Assembly: GCA_963817785.1 (NCBI GenBank) | Contig: CAWFPL010000008.1 | Coordinates: forward strand, 1,612,001 to 1,676,000 | DNA: 64,000 bases | DNA from: JAKALD01 sp963817785 | GTDB taxonomy: Bacteria; Pseudomonadota; Gammaproteobacteria; Burkholderiales; SG8-39 | Direction of reading: 5' to 3' | Shown: piece by piece, positions 26,457-34,640 of the stretch | Position numbering within the stretch: the stretch's first letter is position 1 | Layout: each line of letters begins with the position of its first letter | Position numbers and translations under genes: made by a program | Notes under the pieces: generated by a model | The model's database searches: none | What the model was told of the DNA's origin: nothing | The model's input: only the letters and a program-made list of their open reading frames with translations

Positions 26457-26926
26457 TGAGTTTCCCCGAGGTTAAGTTGGCGCCCTCCAGCCCGCTACGG
26501 TCGGCGCGGCTGGGTTGCGCCGTATGCATTGCGACGGTTTCTGCCGGCGCACTTTAGCCAAAGCGCTGCGCTGCGGCAAGCTTGCGCGCGCAATGGCAGG
26601 CCCTTCTTCTGCGCGCGTTCGCCGCGTGGAACATGAGATGAGCCCGCTCTCGATGGCAGATGCCACCGCGCATCACATCTAGCTAATCCCGTTATCCACA
26701 AAACTTGTGGATAAGTTTGTGGATTTTCTCTGCACATGTCTGCACCACAGTCTTGCGAAGCGCTTTCGGTCTGGGGCGATCAAAAATTCAGCAGCTTTTT
26801 CCGGCACCGAAACAGCAGCTTATAAAAAAGAATCGGGCTCTGCGAACGTTTTTCCCGCGCCGTTGTACCAGATCGGTGGCCATGTGGATTAGTGTAGACT
26901 CGCTTACCCTCGGAGAAGCCCCCGGC
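26457..26926. other. Divergent intergenic region between exbB and xseA
   Basis: This 470-bp gap is less GC-rich than its surroundings. It holds the DnaA-box cluster (26692-26726), two A/T-rich stretches (GATCAAAAATTC near 26778 and TTATAAAAAAG near 26820) and presumably the promoters of exbB and xseA. Short open frames within it have no recognisable product. Confidence 0.6.
26692..26726. promoter_or_regulatory. Cluster of DnaA boxes (two perfect, one near-match)
   Basis: TTATCCACA (26692-26700) and its exact inverse TGTGGATAA (26706-26714) form a 10-bp-arm palindrome around AAC. TGTGGATTT at 26718-26726 is a two-mismatch third box on the same strand as the second. TTATCCACA is the strict DnaA-box consensus. 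Confidence 0.8.
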
Positions 26927-28210
26927 ATGGAGCCCGAATTCGTGTCGCACGCCGGTCGCGGGAGCGCGCCGGTCAGCGTCTCCGAGCTGGTGCGCAGTGT
27001 GCGCGATGCCCTCGAGCGCCGCTTCCCGCTCATGTGGGTCGCGGGCGAGATCTCCAATTTCCGTCCCGCCTCTTCCGGTCACTGGTACTTCACGCTGAAG
27101 GACGACGCCGCGCAGGTCGACTGCGTCATGTTCCGCGGCCGCGCTGCCCTGCTCGACTGGGAGCCTCGCGACGGCGCGCGTGCCGAGGTGCGGGCGCTGG
27201 TGACGCTGTACGAGCCGCGCGGGCGCTTCCAGCTCAACGTGGAGACGATGCGCCGCGCGGGGCTCGGGCCGCTGTACGAGAGCTTTCTCAGGCTGAAGGA
27301 AAAGCTCGAGCGCGAGGGCCTATTCGACCCCGCGGCCAAGCGCGCCGTACCGACCCACCCGCGGGCGATCGGCGTCATCACCTCGCTCGCGGCGGCGGCC
27401 TTGCGCGACGTGCTGACGACCCTGGCGCGGCGCAATGCGTCGATTCCGGTGATCGTGTACCCATCGCCCGTGCAGGGCGAGGGCGCGGCCGAGCGCCTGG
27501 TCGAGATGCTCGCCGTGGCCAACGCGCGCGCCGAATGCGAGGTGCTGCTGCTGGTGCGCGGCGGCGGCTCGATCGAGGACCTGTGGCAATTCAACCAGGA
27601 GGCGCTGGCGCGCGCGATCCGCGCCTCCAGGATCCCGGTGGTGGTCGGCGTCGGCCACGAGACCGACTTCACCATCGCCGATTTCGCGGCCGACCGGCGC
27701 GCCCCGACCCCGACCGCCGCGGCGGAGGTGGTCAGCCCGCCGCGCGCCGAACTGCTGGCGCGAGTGGCCGAGCTCGCCGGGCGCGCCGCGCGCGAAACGC
27801 GCCGCCGCGTCGAGTACGCGATGCAGGCGGTGGATGCGCTCGCGCGGCGCCTCGTGCATCCGGCCGAGCGCCTGCGCGCCTCGCACCGGCTGCTGGAGCA
27901 GCTCACCGCGCGCCTCGCCACGGCCATGGCGCACCGGCTGGAGGCGGCGCACTTTCGCTTGGGCGCTGCCGCGCCGCGCCTCGGGCACGCGCTCGTGCGC
28001 CGCGTCGAGGGTACGGCCGGCAGGCTCGAGCGGCTGCGCGCGAGCCTCGCCAGCCTCGACCCGAGCGCGGTGCTCGCGCGCGGCTACAGCCTGACGCGCA
28101 ACGCGCGCGGCGAGCTGCTGCGCGACGCCGAGCACGTCGCCGAGGGCGAGCGCCTCACTACCACGCTCGCAAGGGGCTGGATCGAAAGCGAAGTGCGCCG
28201 CAAGGGTTGA
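26927..28210 (+). CDS. xseA: Exodeoxyribonuclease VII large subunit
   Basis: This 427-residue catalytic subunit partners XseB (3.9 kb). It has the N-terminal OB fold (SVSELVRSVRDALERRFPLMWVAGEISNF, HWYFTLKD), the catalytic core with TSLAAAALRDVLTTLARR, LLVRGGGSIEDLWQFN and VVGVGHETDFTIADFAADRRAPTPTAAAE, and a C-terminal coiled coil (about 280-380). I chose the ATG at 26927; an ATG at 26882 would add 15 atypical residues. A DnaA-box cluster lies 200 bp upstream. Confidence 0.95.
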   Translation: MEPEFVSHAGRGSAPVSVSELVRSVRDALERRFPLMWVAGEISNFRPASSGHWYFTLKDDAAQVDCVMFRGRAALLDWEPRDGARAEVRALVTLYEPRGRFQLNVETMRRAGLGPLYESFLRLKEKLEREGLFDPAAKRAVPTHPRAIGVITSLAAAALRDVLTTLARRNASIPVIVYPSPVQGEGAAERLVEMLAVANARAECEVLLLVRGGGSIEDLWQFNQEALARAIRASRIPVVVGVGHETDFTIADFAADRRAPTPTAAAEVVSPPRAELLARVAELAGRAARETRRRVEYAMQAVDALARRLVHPAERLRASHRLLEQLTARLATAMAHRLEAAHFRLGAAAPRLGHALVRRVEGTAGRLERLRASLASLDPSAVLARGYSLTRNARGELLRDAEHVAEGERLTTTLARGWIESEVRRKG

Positions 28211-28217
28211 GCGCGCC

Positions 28218-28223
28218 TATAAT
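28218..28223 (+). promoter_or_regulatory. -10 element (TATAAT) 11 nt before the adenosyltransferase ATG
   Basis: TATAAT ends 11 nt before the ATG at 28235, giving an expected leader of only about 4-5 nt. The arrangement is nearly identical to that in front of mutL. Confidence 0.4.
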
Positions 28224-28234
28224 CCGCCCATCCC

Positions 28235-28789
28235 ATGGGCCACCGCCTGAGCAGGATCACCACGCGCACCGGCGACGCCGGCGATACCGGCCTCGGCGAC
28301 GGCGCGCGCGTGGCGAAGGACAACGCGCGCATCCAGGCGATCGGCGACGTCGACGAGCTGAACTCGGCGATCGGAGCCGTGCTCGCCGAGGACGTGCCGA
28401 CGGAGCTGCACGACGCGCTCGAGCGCGTGCAGCACGACCTGTTCGACCTGGGCGGCGAGCTGAGCATTCCCGGGCACGCGCTGGTCGGCGCGGCGCACGT
28501 GCAGCGCCTCGAGGCGCTGATCGAGGCGCACAACGCGCAACTGCCGCCGCTCAAGGAATTCATCCTCCCCGGGGGCTCGCGTGCCGCCGCCGCGGCCCAC
28601 CTCGCGCGCACCGTGTGCCGCCGCGCCGAGCGCAGCCTGGTCGCACTCGGCCGCGCCGAGCCGGTGAGCGAGCACGCGCGCCAGTACCTCAACCGGCTCT
28701 CGGACCTGCTGTTCGTCGTCGGCCGCGTACTCAATCGCTACGCCGGCCGCGCCGACGCGCAGTGGCGCCACGAGCGGTCCAAGCCGTGA
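28235..28789 (+). CDS. Cob(I)alamin adenosyltransferase, PduO type
   Basis: The 184-residue protein makes adenosylcobalamin from ATP and cob(I)alamin. The N-terminal ATP-binding motif RITTRTGDAGDTGLGDGAR is diagnostic, followed by VDELNSAIG, LFDLGGELS, and the C-terminal R-R-A-E-R and YLNRLSDLLFVVGR blocks. QueG and possibly other B12-dependent enzymes would use cobalamins. Its stop overlaps the GTG of the SIMPL protein gene, so the two are coupled. Confidence 0.95.
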   Translation: MGHRLSRITTRTGDAGDTGLGDGARVAKDNARIQAIGDVDELNSAIGAVLAEDVPTELHDALERVQHDLFDLGGELSIPGHALVGAAHVQRLEALIEAHNAQLPPLKEFILPGGSRAAAAAHLARTVCRRAERSLVALGRAEPVSEHARQYLNRLSDLLFVVGRVLNRYAGRADAQWRHERSKP

Positions 28790-29460
28790 GGAGCCTCCTG
28801 GCAGCGCTGCTGCTTGCGCCACTGCTGGCGTTCGCGCAGGACACGCACGAGCCGCTATTCAACCTGGTGAGCCTGTCGGCGCAGGCCGAGAGCGAGGTGC
28901 CGAACGACACGCTGGTCGCCGTGCTCGCGGTCGAAGCCGAAGGCGCAGACCCCGCGCAGCTCGCCAACAGCGTCAACAGCAGCATGCACAAGGCGCTCGC
29001 GCTGGCACGCGGCGTTGCCGGCGTCAGCCTGCGCAGCGGCGGCTACCAGACCTATCCCGTCTACGACAAGGCGCGCATCGCGCGCTGGCGCGCGCGCCAG
29101 GAGCTGCGCCTGGAGTCGTCCGACTTCGCCGCCGCGAGCCGGCTGATCGGCAAGCTGCAGTCGACCCTCACCGTCGCGAGCGTTTCGCTCAGCGTTTCGC
29201 CGGCGGCGCGCCGCCGGGCCGAGAACGCGCTCATCGACGAAGCGCTCGCCGCGTTCCAGCAGCGCGCGCAGCTGGTGCGCAACGCGCTCAAGGCGAAGGG
29301 ATACCGCATCCGCGACCTGCAGGTCTCCGGCGGCGCCTCCGTGCCGCGCGTGTTCGCCGCCGCGGCGCGCGGCATGGCCGCGGGCGTCGCGCCACCGGCG
29401 TTCGAAGCCGGCACCAGCCAGATCTCGGTCTCGGTCTCCGGCACCATCCAGCTGCAGTAA
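28786..29460 (+). CDS. SIMPL (DUF541) domain periplasmic protein
   Basis: The 224-residue protein has a signal peptide (MRSLLAALLLAPLLAFAQ). A SIMPL domain follows, with VSLSAQAESEVPNDTLVAVLAVEAEG at the start and GTSQISVSVSGTIQLQ at the end, the family pattern. Family members include oxidative-stress proteins such as YggE, with an unclear mechanism. It starts at a GTG overlapping the adenosyltransferase stop (GTGA). Confidence 0.85.
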   Translation: MRSLLAALLLAPLLAFAQDTHEPLFNLVSLSAQAESEVPNDTLVAVLAVEAEGADPAQLANSVNSSMHKALALARGVAGVSLRSGGYQTYPVYDKARIARWRARQELRLESSDFAAASRLIGKLQSTLTVASVSLSVSPAARRRAENALIDEALAAFQQRAQLVRNALKAKGYRIRDLQVSGGASVPRVFAAAARGMAAGVAPPAFEAGTSQISVSVSGTIQLQ

Positions 29461-29582
29461 GGAACCGCGCCGCGCGACGCAGGGATAAGTCGCGCCGCGC
29501 CCGCGCGAGCCAGCGCCGTGGTGCTGGTCGCAAGCAAGTACAATTGTGGGCGCGACGCTTTGGCATCCGCCACGCGAACAAG

Positions 29583-30308
29583 ATGCGCCACCAACCGCCC
29601 GCCGTCCATGCGCTCGTTTTCGATGTCTTCGGCACCGTCGTCGACTGGCGCGGCTCGATCATCCGCGAAGCCCGCAAGCTGGGCCGCGCCAAGCGCCTGA
29701 AGGTCAACTGGGCGGCCTTTGCGGACGCCTGGCGCGCGGGCTACCGCCCGGCGATGGCGCGCGTGCGCGCGGGCGAGCTGCCCTGGAGCACGATCGACGC
29801 GCTGCACCGCATGATCCTCGACGACGTGCTCAAGCAGTTCGGCGTCGACGGCCTGAGCGAGCAGGAGTTGCAGCAGCTCAACCGGGTGTGGCACCGGCTG
29901 CGGCCGTGGCCCGACGCGCGCGCGGGCCTGCAGCGGCTCAAGCGCACGCATGTCATCGCAACGCTGTCCAATGGCAACCTCGCCCTGCTCACCGATCTGG
30001 CGAAGTTCGGCAAGCTGCCGTGGGATTGCATCCTGTCGGCGGAGCTGTTCCGCCACTACAAGCCCGATCCGGAAGTGTATCTGGGCGCCGCGGCGCTGCT
30101 CGACGTGGCGCCCCGGCACCTGATGATGGTCGCCGCGCACAAGGACGATCTGCATGCGGCGAAGTCCTGCGGCCTGCGCACCGCCTTCGTGCGCCGGCCG
30201 CTCGAGTTCGGCCCGAGCGCGCACCCCGACCTGAAGGACGAGGCCGCCTTCGACGTCAACGCCGACGACTTCTCCGATCTCGCCCGGCAGCTGGCCGCCG
30301 GGCGCTAG
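29583..30308 (+). CDS. Haloacid dehalogenase type II-like hydrolase
   Basis: This 241-residue HAD hydrolase has motif I FDVFGTVVDWR with the nucleophilic Asp, motif II TLSNGN, motif III KPDPEVY and the late MMVAAHKDDLHAAKSCGLRTAFV. The FGTVVDWR and AAH-x-x-D signatures are those of L-2-haloacid dehalogenases (type II). The usual family motif has N-G-D where this has K-D-D. I chose the ATG at 29583; a GTG at 29544 is in frame. A DehI-type dehalogenase is also encoded at 52.3 kb. Confidence 0.85.
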   Translation: MRHQPPAVHALVFDVFGTVVDWRGSIIREARKLGRAKRLKVNWAAFADAWRAGYRPAMARVRAGELPWSTIDALHRMILDDVLKQFGVDGLSEQELQQLNRVWHRLRPWPDARAGLQRLKRTHVIATLSNGNLALLTDLAKFGKLPWDCILSAELFRHYKPDPEVYLGAAALLDVAPRHLMMVAAHKDDLHAAKSCGLRTAFVRRPLEFGPSAHPDLKDEAAFDVNADDFSDLARQLAAGR

Positions 30309-30311
30309 CGC

Positions 30312-30737
30312 ATGCGGCGCCAGGAAAAGGCCGGCAGCACCCGCCACCGCATCCTGATCGTCGACGACGAGGAATCGACGCGGCTGCTGCTGGCGCGCAT
30401 CGTGACGCACGACATGAAGGTGGAAGCGACGCTCGCCGGAACGTGCGAGCAGGCGCTCAGGCTGGCCGGCAACTACGTCTACGACGCCATCGTGCTCGAC
30501 CTCATGATGCCGGGCATCGGCGGCTTCGAGGTGCTGAAGGAGATCCGCGCCCGCTCCCCGAACGCGCACACCCCGGTGGTCGTGGTGTCGGTGCTCGCCG
30601 ACCAGCAGACCATGGACAAGACCCTCGCCGCCGGCGCGAATGCCTATCTGCTCAAGCCGATCGAACGCCGCTCGCTCGTGGCGGCCATCAAGGCGCAGCT
30701 CGCCGGGCGCAGGCGCTCGGCGCATCCGGCTGCCTGA
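30312..30737 (+). CDS. Single-domain CheY-like response regulator
   Basis: The 141-residue protein is only a receiver domain: acidic D18-D19, phospho-acceptor D63 (VLDLMMPG), the VVVVSV strand and K114-region LLKPIERR. It has no output domain. It begins 3 nt after the dehalogenase-like gene. No kinase is adjacent, so its partner is unknown. Confidence 0.88.
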   Translation: MRRQEKAGSTRHRILIVDDEESTRLLLARIVTHDMKVEATLAGTCEQALRLAGNYVYDAIVLDLMMPGIGGFEVLKEIRARSPNAHTPVVVVSVLADQQTMDKTLAAGANAYLLKPIERRSLVAAIKAQLAGRRRSAHPAA

Positions 30738-30760
30738 GCCGACGACGCTGGAGACCCGCC

Positions 30761-31168
30761 ATGCCCGACATCAGGATCTACAACCCGCAAGGCCTCGGCA
30801 AGCCGCTCGGACAGTATTCGCACGTGACGCGCGTCAAGGCGAGCGAATTCCTGTTCATCGCCGGCATGGTCGCCGCGGACGGCGACGGCAAGCTGGTCGG
30901 CGCCGATGACTTCGACGCCCAATGCGCGCAGGCGTTCCGCAACGTCGAAGCCGCGCTGCGCTCGGCCGGCGCCGGCTGGGGCAACGTGGTGCAGTTCACC
31001 ACTTACCTCGTGCATTCGCAGGACATCCCGAAATTCATGGCCTTCCGCACGCGCGAATTTCCGCGCATGTTCCCGGGCGGGGCATATCCGCCGAACACGC
31101 TGCTCATGATCGATCGGCTGGTGCACGAGGCGTTCCTGGTCGAAGTGCAGACCGTCGCCGCGCTCTAG
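30761..31168 (+). CDS. RidA family protein
   Basis: The 135-residue protein resembles the YjgF/YER057c/UK114 family: LGQYSHVTRVKASEFLFIAGMVA at the start and the late PNTLLMIDRLVHEAFLVEVQTVAAL. RidA deaminates reactive enamines; the second half here keeps the family's ridge, but the conserved Arg of RidA (R105 in E. coli) corresponds to the MIDRLV region only loosely. GGAG precedes the ATG by 8 nt. It could be a RidA subfamily member with another role. Confidence 0.83.
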   Translation: MPDIRIYNPQGLGKPLGQYSHVTRVKASEFLFIAGMVAADGDGKLVGADDFDAQCAQAFRNVEAALRSAGAGWGNVVQFTTYLVHSQDIPKFMAFRTREFPRMFPGGAYPPNTLLMIDRLVHEAFLVEVQTVAAL

Positions 31169-31174
31169 ACGCGC

Positions 31175-31810
31175 TCAACGCTCGAGCAGCCGCGCGCGCT
31201 CGAGGCGCAGATAGTCTTCGGGCCGGTCGATGTCCCACACGGCGCGCAGCCGCGTCCAGCGCCAGCCGAGCCGCGCGAGCCGCCGGCGCGTGGCGCCGAA
31301 AACGCGCCCGGTGCCCCAGGGCATGCCGGCGAACAGGCGCTTCGAGGCGCGCCGCACGCCGACGAGCGCGTAGCCGCCGTCCTCGGCGGGCGCGAACACC
31401 GCGTCCTTCCCGGTCCGCAGCGCGCGCAGCGCCGCGCGCAGATCCTCCGGCCGCAGGCTCGGGCAGTCGGTGCCGACGAGCACTGCGTAGTCGGCGCCGC
31501 GCAGCGCCTGCTCGAGCGCCCGCTGCATGCGCCGCCCGAGATCGCCGCTCGCCTGCGGGCGCAGCCGCGCGCCGAAGCTGCGCGCGCAGGCGAGGAAGAA
31601 CGGATGCCGCGCGTGCGGCGCGCAATGCAACTCGAGCGGCGCGCAGCGCGCCTGCCGCGCCGTGCGCAACGTATGCTCGACCAGGCGCGCGTGCAGCGCC
31701 GCCGCGGCCTCGGCACCGAGCAGCGGTCCGAGGCGCGTCTTGACCGCGCCCGGCTGCGGCGCCTTCGCCAGGACGATCAGCGCCGCACGGCGCTCAGCCC
31801 GGCTGCGCAT
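31175..31810 (-). CDS. Glycosyltransferase A-like protein, TIGR04282/DUF2064 type
   Basis: The 211-residue protein has the family start VLAKAPQPGAVKTRLGPLLG, the DLGRRM segment, VLVGTDCPSLRPEDL and FAPAEDGGYALVGV. This family is usually encoded beside the TIGR04283 glycosyltransferase and radical SAM ArsS genes linked to arsenosugar biosynthesis. It overlaps the neighbouring glycosyltransferase by 17 nt and is the last gene of the minus-strand cluster. Confidence 0.85.
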   Translation of the reverse strand: MRSRAERRAALIVLAKAPQPGAVKTRLGPLLGAEAAAALHARLVEHTLRTARQARCAPLELHCAPHARHPFFLACARSFGARLRPQASGDLGRRMQRALEQALRGADYAVLVGTDCPSLRPEDLRAALRALRTGKDAVFAPAEDGGYALVGVRRASKRLFAGMPWGTGRVFGATRRRLARLGWRWTRLRAVWDIDRPEDYLRLERARLLER

Positions 31811-32480
31811 AGCGGCGCGCCAGCTCCTGCGGATCGGCGCCGAGGAAGTACGCCAGCCGCAGGCGCCACATGAGCAGGATCGTCGCCGCCGCGCCGTGCC
31901 GGCGCCAGCGGCGATCGGAGGTCAGCGCGCGCTCGCGCAGGCAGGCGGGGCGCGCAAGCCGCTTCATGCGCACGCTGAAGGCGATGTCTTCCATCAGCGC
32001 GATGTCCGGGAAGCCCCCCGCACGGGCAAAGGCGTCGCGGCGCACGAAGATCGCCTGGTCCCCGGTCGCGATGCCGGTCAGGCGCGAGCGCCAGTTCATG
32101 CAGAAGCCGACGACGGCGAGCAGCGGCGAGCGCGAAGCGATGGCGAGGTCGAAACGGCCCCACAGCCGCGTGCCGCCAAGCGCCGCGAGGATCGCCCGGT
32201 CGGCCTGCGGCGGGAGCAGGGTATCGGCGTGCAGGAACAACAGGATGTCGCCGCGCGCGGCGGCGGCGCCGGCATTCGTCTGGCGCGCGCGGCCGCGCGG
32301 CGCCTCGAGCACCCGGTCGGCGAACGGCGCCGCCAGGGCGCGCGTCTGGTCCGCGCTGCCGCCGTCGACGACGATGACCTCGTGGCCGCGCGCGCGCAAG
32401 GGCGCTAGCGCCTCGAGCGTGCGCGCGATGCCGCCCGCCTCGTCGAGCGCGGGAACGATCACCGAGATCACTTGCGCCAC
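31794..32480 (-). CDS. GT2-type glycosyltransferase, TIGR04283 arsenosugar-associated
   Basis: This 228-residue protein has a GT-A fold: VISVIVPALDEAGGIARTL, VIVVDGGSADQT, GRARQTNAGAAAARGDILLFLHADT (with the DxD-equivalent HADT), GDQAIFVRR and the C-terminal membrane-associated LMWRLRLAYFLGADP. The motif set fits the arsenosugar-associated subfamily. It overlaps the TIGR04282 gene and follows the VTT-flavoprotein gene by 9 nt. Confidence 0.87.
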   Translation of the reverse strand: MAQVISVIVPALDEAGGIARTLEALAPLRARGHEVIVVDGGSADQTRALAAPFADRVLEAPRGRARQTNAGAAAARGDILLFLHADTLLPPQADRAILAALGGTRLWGRFDLAIASRSPLLAVVGFCMNWRSRLTGIATGDQAIFVRRDAFARAGGFPDIALMEDIAFSVRMKRLARPACLRERALTSDRRWRRHGAAATILLMWRLRLAYFLGADPQELARRYAQPG

Positions 32481-32489
32481 GTCTGGTCC

Positions 32490-34640
32490 CTAGCCGCGCA
32501 TCCAGGCATGGAAGCGCTCGAGGCCGCGCAATAGCGCCTGCGGCGCGTGGGCCCTCTTCCACACGCCGGCGGCGTACTTGTTCGCCTCCGCGAGCGTGGG
32601 ATAGACGTGGATCGTGCCCAGGATCTTGTTCATGCCCAGGCCGTGGCGCATCGCGGCCACGAACTCCGCGATCAGCTCGCCGGCGTGCTCGCCGACGATC
32701 GTCGCGCCCAGGATGCGGTCCTTGCCCGGCGCGGTGAGCACCTTGACCAGGCCGCGCGCCTCTTCGTCGGCGATCGCGCGGTCCAGGTCGGCGAGGTCGT
32801 AGGTGGTGACCTCGCAGGGCACGCCGCGTGCCTTCGCCTCGGTCTCGTTCAGGCCGACGCGCGCCACCTCCGGGTCGGTGAAGGTGGCCCAGGGGATCAC
32901 TGAGTAGTCGGCGCGGAACTTGCGCAACCCGCCGAACAGCGCGTTGACCGTCGCGTACCAGGCCTGGTGGGAGGCGGTGTGCGTGAACTGATACGGGCCG
33001 GCGACGTCGCCGCAGGCGTAGATATTCGGGTAGAGCGTCTGCAGGTACTCGTTGGTGGCCACGGTGTGCGCCTTGGAGACGGGGATACCGAGCGCCTCGA
33101 GGCCGTAGCCCTCGGTGTTGGCGACGCGCCCGAGCGCGACCAGCACGCTGTCGAACTCGATGCGCACCTCGCCGCCCGCGTGCTCGCAGACCAGGACCTT
33201 GCGCCCGTCCTCGAGCACGAAGCGCTCGGCCCGGTGCCCAGTGAGCACCGCGACGCCCTCCTCGCGAAAGCGCTGCGCCACCATCGCGGAGACCTCCGGA
33301 TCCTCGCGCGACAGGATGCGCGCAAGCATCTCCACCTGCGTCACCTTCGAGCCGAAGCGGGCGAAAGCCTGGGCGAGCTCGCAGCCGATCGGCCCGCCGC
33401 CCAGCACCACCAGCCGCGGCGGCAGCGTCCTCAGCTCCCAGAGCGTGTCCGAGGTGAGGTAGCCGACCTGGTCGAGCCCCGCGATCGGCGGCACGAGCGG
33501 GCGCGCCCCGGCGGCGATCACGATGGCGCGCGTGGTGAGCCGGCGCAGCGCGCCATCGGCCAGCTTCACCTCGACCTCCCAGGGCGAGACGATCCGCGCC
33601 TCGCCGCTCAGGCACTCGACGCCCAGCTCCGTGTAGCGCTCGACCGAATCGTGCGGCGCCACGGTGCGCACGACCCGCTGCACGCGCTCCATGACCTCGG
33701 CGAAGTCGAACTCGGCGCTCGCCGACCTGAAGCCATAGTCGCGCGCGCGCCGGATCTGCGCCAGCACGCGCGCCGACTTGATCAGCGCCTTGGAAGGCAC
33801 GCAGCCCGTGTTCAGGCAGTCCCCGCCCATGCGGTGCTTCTCGACGAGCGTGACCTTGGCGCGCACGGCCGCGGCGATGTAGGCCGCGACCAGCCCCGCC
33901 GAGCCCGCGCCGATCACGACCAGGTTGCGCTCGAACCTCGCCGGCCGCTTCCAGCGCGCCTGCACGCGGCGCGCCTTGAGCGCGTTCACGGCGCGCTTCG
34001 CGAGGAGCGGAAACACCCCGAGCAGCACGAAGGCGCCGATCAGCCCGGGCGAGAGGATGCCGGCCGGCGAGCCGATCGCCGCCAGCTGGGTGCCCGCGTT
34101 CACGTACACCAGCGTGCCGGCGAGCATGCCGAGCTGGCTGACCCAGTAGAAGGTAGCCGCGCGCATCGGCGTGAGGCCCATCGCCAGATTGATGGCGAAG
34201 AACGGCACCGCGGGGATGAGCCGCAGCGTGAACAGGTAGAACGCGCCCTCGCGCTCGATGCCCGCGTTGAGCGTGCGCAGCGCCTGCCCGAAGCGCCCCT
34301 GCACCCAGTCGCGCAGCACGAAGCGCGCGGCGAGAAAGGCGAGCGTGGCGCCCAGGCTCGAGGCGAAGGACACCAGCAGCGTGCCCCACACCAGCCCGAA
34401 GAGCGCACCGCCGATCAGTGTGAGCAGGGCCGCTCCGGGCAGCGAGAGCCCGGTGAGCGCGACGTAGGCCACAAAGTAGCCCAGCGCCGTCTGCCAGGGA
34501 TGCGCCGCGTACAGGCCACGCAGCGCCGCCTCCTGCTCCTTGACTTGGGCGAAGCTCAGGTACCGGTAGCCCCCCGCGCCGAAGAACACCACCACCAGCA
34601 GCGCCAGCACCGTGAGCACCAGAATCTTCGAGGCCTTCAT
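32490..34640 (-). CDS. VTT membrane domain fused to a class I flavin disulfide oxidoreductase
   Basis: The 716-residue protein has an N-terminal TVP38/TMEM64 (VTT) membrane module (residues 1-220: SLPGAALLTLIGGALFG, LRLIPAVPFFAINLAMGLTPM). It is joined to a mercuric reductase/dihydrolipoamide dehydrogenase-like enzyme (240-716). The enzyme has the FAD motif VVIGAGSAGLVAAYIAA, the redox pair C275-x4-C280 (CLNTGCVPSK), an NAD motif LGGGPIGCELAQAF and the C-terminal HVYPTLAEA. The C-terminal Cys pair of MerA is missing. It overlaps the phosphoesterase gene by 4 bp within the ArsS cluster. Its substrate is unknown; the fused VTT domain would hold the enzyme at the membrane. Confidence 0.9.
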   Translation of the reverse strand: MKASKILVLTVLALLVVVFFGAGGYRYLSFAQVKEQEAALRGLYAAHPWQTALGYFVAYVALTGLSLPGAALLTLIGGALFGLVWGTLLVSFASSLGATLAFLAARFVLRDWVQGRFGQALRTLNAGIEREGAFYLFTLRLIPAVPFFAINLAMGLTPMRAATFYWVSQLGMLAGTLVYVNAGTQLAAIGSPAGILSPGLIGAFVLLGVFPLLAKRAVNALKARRVQARWKRPARFERNLVVIGAGSAGLVAAYIAAAVRAKVTLVEKHRMGGDCLNTGCVPSKALIKSARVLAQIRRARDYGFRSASAEFDFAEVMERVQRVVRTVAPHDSVERYTELGVECLSGEARIVSPWEVEVKLADGALRRLTTRAIVIAAGARPLVPPIAGLDQVGYLTSDTLWELRTLPPRLVVLGGGPIGCELAQAFARFGSKVTQVEMLARILSREDPEVSAMVAQRFREEGVAVLTGHRAERFVLEDGRKVLVCEHAGGEVRIEFDSVLVALGRVANTEGYGLEALGIPVSKAHTVATNEYLQTLYPNIYACGDVAGPYQFTHTASHQAWYATVNALFGGLRKFRADYSVIPWATFTDPEVARVGLNETEAKARGVPCEVTTYDLADLDRAIADEEARGLVKVLTAPGKDRILGATIVGEHAGELIAEFVAAMRHGLGMNKILGTIHVYPTLAEANKYAAGVWKRAHAPQALLRGLERFHAWMRG

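Noticed and set aside
26457..26926. Chromosomal replication origin
   Set aside because: Two perfect DnaA boxes are notable, but no dnaA, dnaN, gidA or parAB is near and the number of boxes is low. I report the boxes only.
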